From contig OX465579.1 of the NCBI GenBank assembly GCA_950022655.1, forward strand, positions 180,424,303 to 180,488,302: a stretch of 64,000 nt of DNA. The letters run 5' to 3'. This document shows positions 34,001 through 38,954 of the stretch, piece after piece (position 1 is the stretch's first letter; the number at the start of each line of letters is the position of its first letter). Position numbers and translations under genes: made by a program. A model generated the notes under the pieces. The model made no database searches. It was not told the origin of the DNA and worked only from the letters and a program-made list of their open reading frames with translations. The DNA comes from Alentia gelatinosa (lineage: Eukaryota > Annelida > Polychaeta > Phyllodocida > Polynoidae).

Positions 34001-35714
34001 CCTCGGAACTGCATCGGTATGAGGCTGGCCATATTTGAACTGAAGATCGCGGTTGTCCACGTGCTACTGAAACACAAGATTGTAACGTGTGAGAAGACAG
34101 AGGTAGTGTAACCTAACCACATCTACTTAACCTTGTCACATCTACTTAACCTTACCACATCTACTTAGCCTTACCACATCTACTTAACCTTACCACATTT
34201 ACTTAACCTTACCACATCTACTTAACCTTACCACATCTACTTAACCTTACCACATCTACTTAACCTTACCACATCTATTTAACCTAACCACATCTACTTA
34301 ACCTTGTCACATCTACTTAACCTTGCCACATCTACTTAACCTTACCGTATCTACTTAACCTTACCACATCTATTTAACCTAACCACATCTACTTAACCTT
34401 ACCACATCTACTTAACCTTACCACATCTATTTAACCTTGCCACATCTACTTAACCTTACCACATCTACTTAACCTTACCACATCTATTTAACCTAACCAC
34501 ATCTACTTAACCTTGTCACATCTACTTAACCTAACTACATCTACTTAACCAAACCACATCTACTTAACCTTACCACATTTACTTAACCTTACCACATCTA
34601 CTTAACCTAACCACATCTACTTAACCTAACCACATCTACTTAACCTTACCACATCTACTCAACCTAACCACATCTACTTAACCTAACCACATCTACTTAA
34701 CCTTACCACATCTACTCAACCTTACCACATCTACTTAACCTTACCACATCTACTTAACCTTACCGCATCTATTTAGCCTTACCACATCTACTTAACCTTA
34801 CCACATCTACCTAACCTTACCACATTTACTTAACCTTACCACATCTACTTAACCTTACCACATCTACTTAACCTTACTGCATCTACTTAACCTTACCACA
34901 TCTACTTAACCTAACCACATCTACTTAACCTTACCACATCTACTTAACCTTACCACATCTACTTATCCTTACCACATCTACTTAACCTTACCACATCTAC
35001 TTAACCTTACCACATCTACTTTACCTTACCACATCTACTTTACCTTACCACATTATCTTAATAATAAATCCTCATTAACTTAGCTTGGTATAAACGTCCT
35101 TAGACTTAACATTAAACTGAAGATGGCTCTTGTCCATGTGCTCCTGAAACACAAGTACTGCACTGTACGCAACCTTAGCACATGATCTGAGGTTCAGGGC
35201 GCGACCCACTCGGCGATTCCTGGGGTCTGTTTGATAACGTATACCTGTGAAAGGACAGTGTACCGGAGACCTTGTACGAGGGTTTATCGTCTGATGATAG
35301 TCAAGCTCGCTCAGCTCAGACTGTCGCGGGGTCTCTTGGCGCATAGAACAGTGTCTTCATGTACGGGTCTAGATTATTCCCTGCGATAAATGTCCCCTTG
35401 CCATACACTGTAGTTTTTTGTTTAAGTCATGATATGCTCATTCAGTTAACCAGTGCCATTTCTCTGTAGAAAAAAGACATAAGCATGATCGAAAATATCA
35501 ATCTTCGATAAATCAAATTATTTTCACCCTCATTGTTGATGCAATTAAAATTTTACTCATTTTCGTCTTGAGCATTGAGCACTTGAGACGTATAAAACTG
35601 AAATGATTCCCTGTTGTTATATTCATTGTTCTCCAGAACCCACCTCAGTGGGAAAAAGGAAAGTGGCTCAAAGCGAAGAATGGCATCTGGCTGAAGACGG
35701 AGACCCGCAAATGA
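6905..35714 (+). CDS. Cytochrome P450, CYP3-clan (CYP3A-like), 3' eleven exons; 5' end outside window
   Basis: Haem-thiolate monooxygenase, expected on the ER membrane with NADPH-P450 reductase, oxidising lipophilic substrates. Eleven exons (6905-7001, 9528-9644, 12886-12962, 19326-19474, 21340-21455, 26835-26946, 28987-29150, 29666-29754, 32923-33060, 33940-34102, 35637-35714) join in phase into 432 residues ending at TGA 35712-35714. Every junction is GT-AG. Numbering from the first visible Met: WKRVR (W53, R57; helix-C haem-propionate contact), AGFDTTS 240-246 (oxygen-activating I helix), ESLR 297-300 (K helix), PERF 351-354, [10 protein letters not shown] 370-379 with Cys377 as the haem ligand. 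CYP3A proteins have about 500 residues, so about 70 N-terminal residues (membrane anchor, proline hinge) lie upstream. Nothing is broken and the residues needed for catalysis are present. Assignment to the CYP3 clan comes from overall resemblance; the subfamily and substrate are unknown. Confidence 0.93.
7170..7385. mobile_element. Short interspersed repeat (MITE-like), copy 1
   Basis: The segment ends GAAACTTTGATAGGTTTCCT and contains the palindromic core AATTCACGCGGCTTCGCC followed by TTGTGAATT. Related copies lie at about 8700-8885 and 11203-11335, the last in the opposite orientation. Terminal inverted similarity AGAAACCTATTCAAGTTT against AAACTTTGATAGGTTTC suggests a non-autonomous DNA element. 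It carries no protein. Confidence 0.55.
7470..8092. repeat. Compound minisatellite built on CTGTCCTGAGGTC
   Basis: Alternating blocks of TCCGTAGCAGCTGCCATC, CTGTCCTGAGGTCCTC and short (GTCCT)n runs. The order is irregular, unlike the other arrays, so it is a two-level mixture of a 5-10 bp microsatellite and units of about 37 bp. Long open frames on the - strand ([12 protein letters not shown] repeats) are a by-product of the repetition. Confidence 0.9.
8228..8306 (-). mobile_element. tRNA-derived SINE-like fragment
   Basis: On the - strand the sequence has a tRNA-like D-arm (GGCTCTGTGGAGCAGTCAG) and a near-perfect Pol III B box (AGTTCGATTCCC) at the usual spacing. I cannot fold a canonical anticodon arm or a paired acceptor stem, so a SINE head or tRNA relic is more likely than a functional tRNA gene. 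Confidence 0.5.
8640..8885. mobile_element. Short interspersed repeat (MITE-like), copy 2
   Basis: Shares with the 7170-7385 copy the strings ATTCAGAAACCTATTCAAG, AATTCACGCGGCTTC, ACTCGATGGGAT and AAACTTTGATAGGTTTC, in the same order and orientation. It is about 80-90 percent alike by eye with small indels. Confidence 0.55.
8886..9527. other. Intronic sequence with no recognised feature
   Basis: AT-rich intron between the MITE copy and exon b. I see TGGTACCAC palindromes near 9097 and 9351 and a CpG-containing patch near 9120-9195, but no ORF, RNA gene or array. Confidence 0.4.
9528..9644 (+). CDS. P450 exon b (helix C, WxxxR)
   Basis: Acceptor TTTCAG ends at 9527; donor CAG|GTCAGA follows 9644; exactly 39 codons, phase 0 on both sides. 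It encodes the segment [18 protein letters not shown], in which Trp and Arg four residues apart are the helix-C pair that contacts the haem propionate. A 43-bp array begins a few bases after the donor. Confidence 0.93.
9649..11192. repeat. Minisatellite, 43-bp unit, about 36 copies, donor-like
   Basis: Starts five bases inside the intron after exon b. The unit contains ACAAGGTGAGATCGGC, TTCTACTGTTTTATAATTAA and CACAAA. Every unit carries ACAAG|GTGAGA, a closer match to the donor consensus than the true donor CAG|GTCAGA. The first, most diverged unit includes the real donor flank (GTCAGATTCTGCTGTTTTTA), so the array appears to have grown from it. Confidence 0.96.
11203..11335. mobile_element. 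Short palindromic MITE-like element, copy 3 (inverted)
   Basis: Begins TAGAGGAAACCCATGAAAG and runs through AGGGTCAGAGCTC to AAGCTCTGGCCCTAAACTTG. The ends are mutually complementary, and the core GTAATTCACAAGGTGAAGC matches the reverse complement of the 7170-7385 copy. Confidence 0.6.
11521..12838. repeat. Minisatellite, 41/42-bp unit, about 31 copies
   Basis: The unit contains TCCATGTAGGATGTTAGATT, ATTAAACAG and GCCCCTGGTCCC. Variation is mainly CAGGCCCC or CAGCCCCC, and some units read GTCTACGTGTAGG or GTCTACATGCAGG. It ends 47 bases before exon c. Confidence 0.96.
12886..12962 (+). CDS. P450 exon c
   Basis: Acceptor TTTTGGAGCAG ends at 12885; donor GG|GTATGA follows 12962. It encodes [16 protein letters not shown] and then [10 protein letters not shown] (last codon split), the helix-D/E stretch between helix C and the VDI..YTMDVI region. 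It ends in phase 2 and joins with the first base of the 19326 exon to make Gly. Confidence 0.88.
13265..17282. repeat. Minisatellite, 51-53-bp unit, about 77 copies, one CACGTG per unit
   Basis: The unit contains GAGACTTTCTGATAATTCAC, GTGTAGGATCACACTGACAA and GGTCTCTATGTG. Length varies by one or two GT/GA steps (TATGTGAG, TATGTGTGAG). Nearly every unit has the 6-bp E-box CACGTG. Units of 51 bp keep a frame open on the - strand ([17 protein letters not shown] repeats), which I treat as incidental. Confidence 0.96.
17283..17854. other. Intronic AT-rich sequence, nothing recognised
   Basis: Unique-looking sequence between the E-box array and the LINE fragment. No ORF above background, no RNA-gene signal and no tandem structure seen. 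Confidence 0.4.
18015..18480 (-). pseudogene. LINE reverse transcriptase C-terminal fragment (dead)
   Basis: On the - strand two frames carry successive parts of a non-LTR RT tail: [34 protein letters not shown] and LHELADLRP, then after a frameshift [11 protein letters not shown] and [18 protein letters not shown]...LQ.LQN..LR is the post-RT thumb signature of CR1/Jockey-like LINEs. It is 3'-truncated debris inside the P450 intron, with no catalytic motifs left. Confidence 0.75.
18536..18626. repeat. Three direct copies of a 33-bp unit
   Basis: The string ACACCTGCCCGGTCACCGCC followed by GACAGGTA is repeated three times, the last with CAGTCACCGCCAGCGG. A very short, possibly nascent minisatellite just upstream of the solo LTR. 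Confidence 0.8.
18660..19210 (+). mobile_element. Solo LTR with 4-bp target-site duplication
   Basis: A 551-bp segment begins TGTAGGGGTC and ends CCGCTACA, with complementary TGTA/TACA tips. It is flanked by CAAG at 18656-18659 and again at 19211-19214. Inside, a TATA box (TATATATAGG near 18800) precedes an AATAAA signal at 18992-18997, the layout of a promoter-R-polyA LTR. No internal retroelement genes are next to it, so it is a solo LTR left by recombination between two LTRs. Confidence 0.8.
19326..19474 (+). CDS. P450 exon d
   Basis: Acceptor TCTCCCATTTAG ends at 19325; donor C|GTAAGT follows 19474. It encodes [20 protein letters not shown], then a segment ending SPLFVLF. The YTMDVI.STAFG string is the helix-E signature of CYP3-clan enzymes. 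The last base (phase 1) begins a Leu codon completed at 21340. Confidence 0.93.
19658..19800 (+). mobile_element. 5' part of a second, related LTR
   Basis: Shares landmarks in order with the solo LTR: TGTAGGGGTC at the start, a GGGTC[T/G]GCCCG.AT.ACGTAACTC block, a TATAAA-like box (CTATAAAGTCGACAGG) and AGGTCGACAGGT followed by CTCTG. It runs directly into the 61-bp minisatellite. Confidence 0.6.
19801..21290. repeat. Minisatellite, 59-63-bp unit, about 24 copies, in LTR-like sequence
   Basis: The unit contains GTGAGGCGGGAACCTCTGGG, GCC[T/G]TATGCAGGTAGT and GTCTTTCTGAACCC plus a variable (CT)n stretch. It starts where the partial LTR stops. Beyond the last unit, CTCGGTGGCTGAG resembles TTCAGTGGTTGAG of the solo LTR, so the array sits where the middle of that LTR should be. 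Confidence 0.93.
21340..21455 (+). CDS. P450 exon e
   Basis: Acceptor TGTATTTTCAG ends at 21339; donor AAG|GTAGGG follows 21455. It encodes [20 protein letters not shown] and then [18 protein letters not shown], the F-G loop and helix-G region, commonly membrane-contacting and substrate-selecting in CYP3A enzymes and therefore divergent in sequence. Confidence 0.88.
21470..21655. repeat. Minisatellite, 24-bp unit, 7-8 copies
   Basis: TTACCCACCCAGGGATCGCT plus ATCA or ATTA, perfectly periodic. It shares ATCGCTATTATTACCCACCC with the 58-bp array that follows, of which it looks like a sub-unit that amplified separately. It begins 15 bases after the exon e donor. Confidence 0.94.
21656..24422. 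repeat. Minisatellite, 58-bp unit, about 47 copies
   Basis: The unit contains ATTACCCACCCAATACGGAG, TCTCCACGCTAAG[C/T]CTATGG and AGCCTCCAGATCGCT. Variants are shared between distant units: the run with GGAGTATC, then two GGAGCGTCCAG units, then GGAGCTTCCAG occurs near 21945-22100 and again near 24035-24190, so a block was duplicated within the array. Confidence 0.96.
24558..24717. mobile_element. Foldback hairpin element, arms about 60 bp
   Basis: The left arm AATAAATACAACACTACCAT continues through CATTTAGATCTGAGTGG to GTAGCTGACACT. The right arm reads TGTCAACTACG through CCACTCAGATCGAAATG to TATTGTGTATTTA, its imperfect reverse complement. The spacer is about 40 bp. Consistent with a small foldback or MITE remnant; no flanking duplication was identified. 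Confidence 0.7.
24730..26545. repeat. Minisatellite, 45-bp unit, about 40 copies
   Basis: The unit contains TAGAATCCTGTAGTAG[T/C]TG, TGTCCTGTCTGTGG and TATATAATATTG. Shorter units read GCCCTGTTTATATTACTG. Blocks of three or four CTGTGTCC units followed by AGAGTCCTGTAGTAGTTG occur at 25620-25800 and 25850-26020, a higher-order duplication. Confidence 0.95.
26575..26834. repeat. 103-bp direct repeats containing copies of the exon f acceptor
   Basis: TTGATCAAGGTGTATGTAAT, CCTCTCGT and TTCCCTCAGAGTCGCAGTGA recur three times. The decoy acceptors precede bases 26629 and 26732; the third is the true one at 26835. The decoys share AGTCGCAGTGACTTCAT with the exon and then diverge into TCATGAGTCC. Confidence 0.93.
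26835..26946 (+). CDS. P450 exon f
   Basis: Acceptor GTTCCCTCAG ends at 26834; donor G|GTAGCT follows 26946. It encodes [20 protein letters not shown] and an acidic linker, equivalent to the VDFLQLM..SQ segment and the H-helix linker before the I helix. Two partial upstream copies of this acceptor and the first 17 exon bases start at 26629 and 26732, spaced 103 bp apart. Confidence 0.9.
27203..27752. repeat. Minisatellite, 48-bp unit, 11 nearly identical copies, open on both strands
   Basis: The unit contains AGTAAATATCCAGACGAGCT, GTCGTCTCCATCTAGCGG and AGTAACTGT[A/T/C]. Because 48 is a multiple of three and no stop occurs, both strands stay open for more than 180 codons (+ strand [16 protein letters not shown] repeats; - strand [16 protein letters not shown] repeats). 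It lies within a P450 intron, and neither frame has a splice context I can support as coding. Confidence 0.95.
27850..28986. repeat. Minisatellite, 55-bp unit, about 20 copies of the exon g splice acceptor
   Basis: Each unit has a pyrimidine-rich TTTTCTCTGTTCGTAG or TCTCTATTTATAG, then GAGGGCTGACTGAGAGTGAG, then ATACCTGTTACTG. The last unit is the true exon boundary at 28987. Splicing to any decoy brings an in-frame stop within one unit, either TCG TAG or GAC TGA in the next copy. Confidence 0.97.
28987..29150 (+). CDS. P450 exon g (I helix)
   Basis: Acceptor TTTATAG ends at 28986; donor GAG|GTCTGC follows 29150. With one base from exon f it encodes [20 protein letters not shown] followed by DTTS and on to [17 protein letters not shown] is the conserved I-helix oxygen-activation motif. 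The array immediately upstream copies the acceptor and the first exon bases about twenty times; this exon is distinguished by GAATGAG where the decoys read GAGTGAG. Confidence 0.95.
29238..29440. repeat. Direct repeat of about 88 bp, two copies plus a partial third
   Basis: CACATATCTTTACGTACTGC, AATACTGTAAACATC and TACGGCACCCTGTTCCGTAC occur twice in tandem, followed by a partial CCCGGCATCCTGTTCC. A small duplication within the intron between exons g and h. Confidence 0.85.
29666..29754 (+). CDS. P450 exon h (K helix ExxR)
   Basis: Acceptor CCCTTTCAG ends at 29665; donor AG|GTAGGC follows 29754. It encodes [20 protein letters not shown], then SLRLYPPAP and a split Arg. ESLR is the K-helix ExxR motif; LRLYPPAPR is typical of the clan. 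Read-through into the intron meets an in-frame TAG at 29756-29758, so retention would truncate the protein before the haem loop. Confidence 0.95.
29741..31117. repeat. Minisatellite, about 62-bp unit, about 21 copies of the exon h donor
   Basis: Each unit has TTAATACCGGCACCAAG|GTA, GGCTCCTAGACGACCCTG and TACCTGGGCTTTATCC. The bases before GTAGGC copy the last bases of exon h (CCACCGGCACCAAG). The final unit near 31098 reads TAATACCCACCGGCAG, closer to the exon than the inner units. Confidence 0.97.
31287..31635. mobile_element. MITE, about 350 bp, GGGAGCCAAARTGAACCC ends, copy 1
   Basis: Begins GGGAGCCAAAATGAACCCAC and ends GGGTTCACTTTGGCTACC, terminal inverted repeats of about 28 bp continuing through CAACCACAGATA.CCGG. 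The interior matches a second copy at 60866-61206 in inverse orientation (AATAACTCTGTCT, AAGTTTATCAAAAATATGGA). Non-coding, so a non-autonomous DNA transposon. Confidence 0.85.
31990..32812. repeat. Minisatellite, 90/91-bp unit, about 9 copies
   Basis: The unit contains ATGGATTACTGATAGAGCCT, CATATAGCA[A/G]CTCC and GTTTGGAAGTAAATACTGAA. It ends about 110 bases before exon i; the last unit is the most diverged (CTTTTATATAGCAACTTCTG). Confidence 0.95.
32923..33060 (+). CDS. P450 exon i (PERF region, first part)
   Basis: Acceptor TTTCTCCGCAG ends at 32922; donor AAG|GTGAGT follows 33060; phase 2 on both sides. It encodes [20 protein letters not shown], then [25 protein letters not shown] with a split Arg: the beta-sheet 1-4/2 region and the DP.KFDPERF approach to the haem loop. 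Confidence 0.95.
33150..33800. repeat. Minisatellite, 55-bp unit, about 12 copies
   Basis: The unit contains ATTCATCC[C/T]GACCTAGCC, AGTCTCTAAACCGGTCAGGA and TCGGCTTAGATCGCACG. Fills most of the intron between exons i and j. CCTGACC and GGTCAGG inside a unit can pair, so each unit may form a small hairpin. Confidence 0.95.
33940..34102 (+). CDS. P450 exon j (haem-binding loop)
   Basis: Acceptor GATTCGTTCTAG ends at 33939; donor GAG|GTAGTG follows 34102. It encodes [20 protein letters not shown], then [20 protein letters not shown] and [24 protein letters not shown] is the cysteine loop, and MRLA.FELK is the L helix. A 19-bp array starts about ten bases after the donor. A decayed copy of the [11 protein letters not shown] portion lies about 1 kb downstream. 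Confidence 0.96.
34110..35055. repeat. Minisatellite, 19-bp unit, about 49 copies
   Basis: Unit TTACCACATCTACTTAACC with minor variants (CTAACC, TTGCC, TTGTC). It starts about ten bases after the exon j donor. Strongly strand-biased in composition (pyrimidine-rich on +). Confidence 0.96.
35105..35172 (+). pseudogene. Decayed partial copy of P450 exon j
   Basis: AAACTGAAGATGGCTCTTGT, CCATGTGCTCCTGAAACACA and AGTACTGCACTGTACGC match exon j from GAACTGAAGATCGCGG through CACGTGCTACTGAAACACAAG with about 80 percent identity. In the exon j frame it reads [17 protein letters not shown]. The haem-loop half is missing and there is no good splice pair around it, so it is a relic of an exon or gene duplication. 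Confidence 0.75.
35173..35636. other. Rest of the last intron, no recognised feature
   Basis: Unique-looking sequence between the exon j relic and the terminal exon. No array or RNA gene seen. Confidence 0.4.
35637..35714 (+). CDS. P450 terminal coding exon
   Basis: Acceptor TTGTTCTCCAG ends at 35636; stop TGA at 35712-35714. It encodes [20 protein letters not shown] then TETR and Lys, 25 residues. The GI.LK..xR ending resembles the C-terminal beta hairpin of CYP3A-type proteins, which supports this as the true terminus and gives a normal distance from the haem cysteine to the C-terminus (55 residues). Confidence 0.88.
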   Translation, partial: NPPQWEKGKWLKAKNGIWLKTETRK

Positions 35715-36120
35715 ACAGAACGGAGACAGGCAGAAGGAGTTTGTGTGTTACATGCACTGTAGGTTGCTGGAGTGTGTGGGAAGTGTCTTAAAAGTGTCTT
35801 AAAGCGTACAGAACTATTTGCAAATGAAGTCAACAAACTATTGGTTAAAACAAATGTGCTGTTTTACATTACGTGTATTTTGTACTTTATACCAACGACT
35901 GTCAATTGATAGAAATCGTATAACTATTAAAGATGACGCAATGATAGAAATAGTTCATGTTGAAGATGTACTATAAATGACACAACGATTCTACGTATCG
36001 TCTCATAGTTCCGGCCTTTTTTCTCTGTTTTTGTTAATGATAAACTTTGCAGCGATTTGACGTTTCGTCCAGGCTTCATCAGATTACTCATGTCCATGTT
36101 CGTCAGACACATTCAATAAA
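35715..36120 (+). promoter_or_regulatory. Probable 3' UTR and polyadenylation signal of the P450 gene
   Basis: No coding signal follows the TGA at 35712. The clearest poly(A) signal is AATAAA at 36115-36120, giving a UTR of about 420 bases. An ATTAAA at about 35923 is an alternative. The region up to about 36430 is AT-rich and otherwise featureless. Confidence 0.5.
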
Positions 36121-36431
36121 CACATACATGTATATTATAATACAACGACTTTTGAATGATCATTCATTTTATCCCTCGCACTGCACTGATTTATGTTATA
36201 TTATTATCACAAACTGATTTTATAAACCGGTGCCGGCCGATTAAGGGAACCGGTCACATCAATGTATTTCACCTGAATCAGGTGAACTAAAAGTTTTAAA
36301 GTAAAGATTATTTCATAGTCAATTAAACTAAGGAATCCTCCGTGTTTGATTTTTTACTATTTCAAGTATAGAAAAGTAGAATTACTCTGATTTCTATTTC
36401 CAGTTACTTTAATAGTCTAAATGCATATCAG

Positions 36432-37572
36432 GCACCAGTGAGGTAGTGAGGTCTGTCGTGTGAGGTAGTGAGGTCTGTAGTGTTAGGTAGTGAGGTCTGT
36501 AGAGTGAGGTAGTGAGGTCTGTAGTGTGAGGTCTGTAGTGTGAGGTAGTGAGGTCTGTAGTGTGAGGTCTGTAGTATGAGGTAGTGAGGTCTGTAGTGTG
36601 AGGTAGTGAGGTGTGTAGTGTGTGGTCTGCAGTGTGTAATAGTGAGGTCTGTAGTGTGAGGTAGTGAGGTCTGAAGTGTGAGGTAGTGAGGTCTGTAGTG
36701 TGAGGTAGTGAGGTCTGTTGTGTGAGGTATTGAGGTCTGTAGTGTGAGGTAGTGAGGTCTGTAGAGTGAGGTAGTGAGGTCTGTAGTGTGAGGTAGTGAG
36801 GTCTGTAGAGTGAGGTCTGTAGTGTGAGGTAGTGAGGTCTGTAGTGTAAGGTAGTGAGGTCTGTAGTCCGAGGTAGTGAGGTCTGTAGTGTGAGGTCTGT
36901 AGTGTGAGGTAGTGAGGTCTGTAGAGTGAGGTAGTGAGGTCTGTAGTGTGAGGTCTGTAGTGTGAGGTAGTGAGGTATGTAGTGTGATGTAGTGAGGTCT
37001 GTAGTGTGAGGTCTGTAGAGTGAGGTAGTTAGGTCTGTAGTGTGAGGTAGTTAGGTCTGTATTGTGAAGAAGTGAGGTCTGTAGTGTGAGGTAGTGAGGT
37101 CTGTAGTGTGAGGTAGTGAGGTCTGTAGTGTGAGGTCTGTAGTGTGAGGTAGTGAGGTCTGTAGTGTGAGGTAGTGAGGTCTGTAGTGTGTGGTCTGTAG
37201 TGTGAGGTAATGAGGTCTTTAGTGTGAAGTAGTGAGGTCTGTAGTGTGAGGTAGTGAGGTCTGTAGTGTAAGGTCTGTAGTGTGAGGTAGTGAGGTCTGT
37301 AGTGTGAGGTAGTGAGGTCTGTAGTGTGAGGTAGTGAGGTCTGTAGTGTGAGGTCTGTAGTGTGAGGTAGTGAGGTCTGTAGTGTGAGGTAGTGAGGTCT
37401 GTAGTGTGTGGTCTGTAGAGTGAGGTAGTGAGGTCTGTAGAGTGAGGTAGTGAGGTGTGTAGTGTGAGGTAGTGAGGTGTGTAGTGTGAGGTAGTGAGGT
37501 CTGTTGTGTGAGGTAGTGAGGTCTGTAGTGTGAGGTAGTGAGGTCTATAGTGTGAGGTAGTGAGGTCTTAAC
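36432..37572. repeat. Minisatellite, 22-bp and 14-bp units, about 55 copies
   Basis: GAGGTAGTGAGGTCTGTAGT alternates with a shorter GAGGTCTGTAGTGT form that lacks the GTAGT step. Highly purine-rich on + with almost no C, so strongly G-skewed. Lies between the P450 3' end and the LINE cluster. Confidence 0.95.
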
Positions 37573-37869
37573 CTGAAAGCTGATTTTACTGACCACGAGT
37601 CTTATTCAGTTTGAACGCCTTGAGTTGTCATGTCAGAACTTACGCTCTTTGTAATTGACGTGAATAATCTCAGAGCAGGAATTGCCAGGGACAAACTCCA
37701 TCATGATGTAAACCAGAGAGCAAATTACTGTCAAAAGAATGCCCTGACTACTAACGTCTTGAAAACTAAATTATGCTGGTTTGCTAAGCTGAGCTTAAAG
37801 GCATATCCAACACACTTTTCTTTTGGGCGATGTTAGCCTGTTGAAACATCTATGAGTTCATGGTTGGAA

Positions 37870-38375
37870 ACTAAATCCCGTATAAGATCCTGTATGTCTT
37901 GTTGTAAAGGGGAGCCATAAGAGTATTCCTATCTAGGACCTGACTAATCATGACATTCAAATCACCTCCGACAATCAGAGGACAATCAGGAAACTGAGAT
38001 AGCGCTTCAATAAATGAATTATGGTTTAATGTTTGATCTTGTTCTTTGTTTTGCAGCATATATAGAAGCTAGAACCCTTACATCTCCTTTGACTTTTGCT
38101 AATGTAATAATGAAATTACCATGAATATCTCTAACCTGCTCAATTAGTTCAATGACCAACTTGTTAAAAAGGATAGCTACCCCACAGGATTGTGTGGAAC
38201 CATGAGAGTAAGCTATAGTACCTCCCCACTCCTATTGCCATAAGACCAATCTATCAGCCATGGAGTGGGTCTCTTGGATGAAACAAATATCCAGTTCTTT
38301 ATGAATAAGGTTCGCCTCTTTGTTCCATCGCTAACCCCATTCACATTTAGACAACCAATTGGCAAGGCATTATAA
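37870..38375 (-). pseudogene. L1/Tx1-like LINE endonuclease domain, broken
   Basis: On the - strand: LNVNGV at the start, then FIQET-type residues in a shifted frame, EWGGTIAYSHGSTQSCGVAI, LFNK, and after another break FPDCPLIVGGDLNVMISQ with LDRN. GGDLNV..LDR and EWGG...SHG..S.GVAILF are apurinic-endonuclease landmarks of L1/Tx1-type retrotransposons. Frameshifts and a stop show it is dead. Confidence 0.75.
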
Positions 38376-38954
38376 GTCGATTCCTAGTACTGGTAGGTCC
38401 TTTTTTTTGCCTAAACAGGCTAGCTGCTTCAGTATCAGAGATCTACCTGATAGAAATGACCAGGATATTTATTGCAGCTACCTTGGGATGAAAGGTCGAA
38501 AACAAGCAGGACTTTACATGGAGGAGTAGACTTGATCAAGTCTTTGATTATGAACATTCATTAAATGATTAAACACAATCAGAATAAAGTTCATGACTGG
38601 CCCATGAATAAAAGACTTGTCCACTATGGACAGAATCTCCTGTTTATAGAAAAAAAAGGATTATGCACAATATTGTCAAGGCAAGGCTCGAGAACCCTGC
38701 CTTAGCAGATAAACTACTGACCTGCAAGGGTGTGCTCTACGAGGCAACCAACGATAAAATCCACAGAAAGTCTCCCAGGTAAAAACATTCTTGGAAAGAT
38801 CCTCGCCAAAGTTAGAGACACCTCACTGCGGAATGAAGCTGATAGATGTAGTGGCCGACTCGAGAGGGGTGAAGCTCCAGTCTGCAATTGAATATTGGCT
38901 CTATCTCTGTAATATTTATGAAATTGTTGCTAGAAGTTGGAGTTTGGGAGGAGG

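Noticed and set aside
34110..35055. Interstitial telomere repeat
   Set aside because: The unit TTACCACATCTACTTAACC is 19 bp and contains no TTAGGG/CCCTAA run; CTTAACC is only superficially similar.
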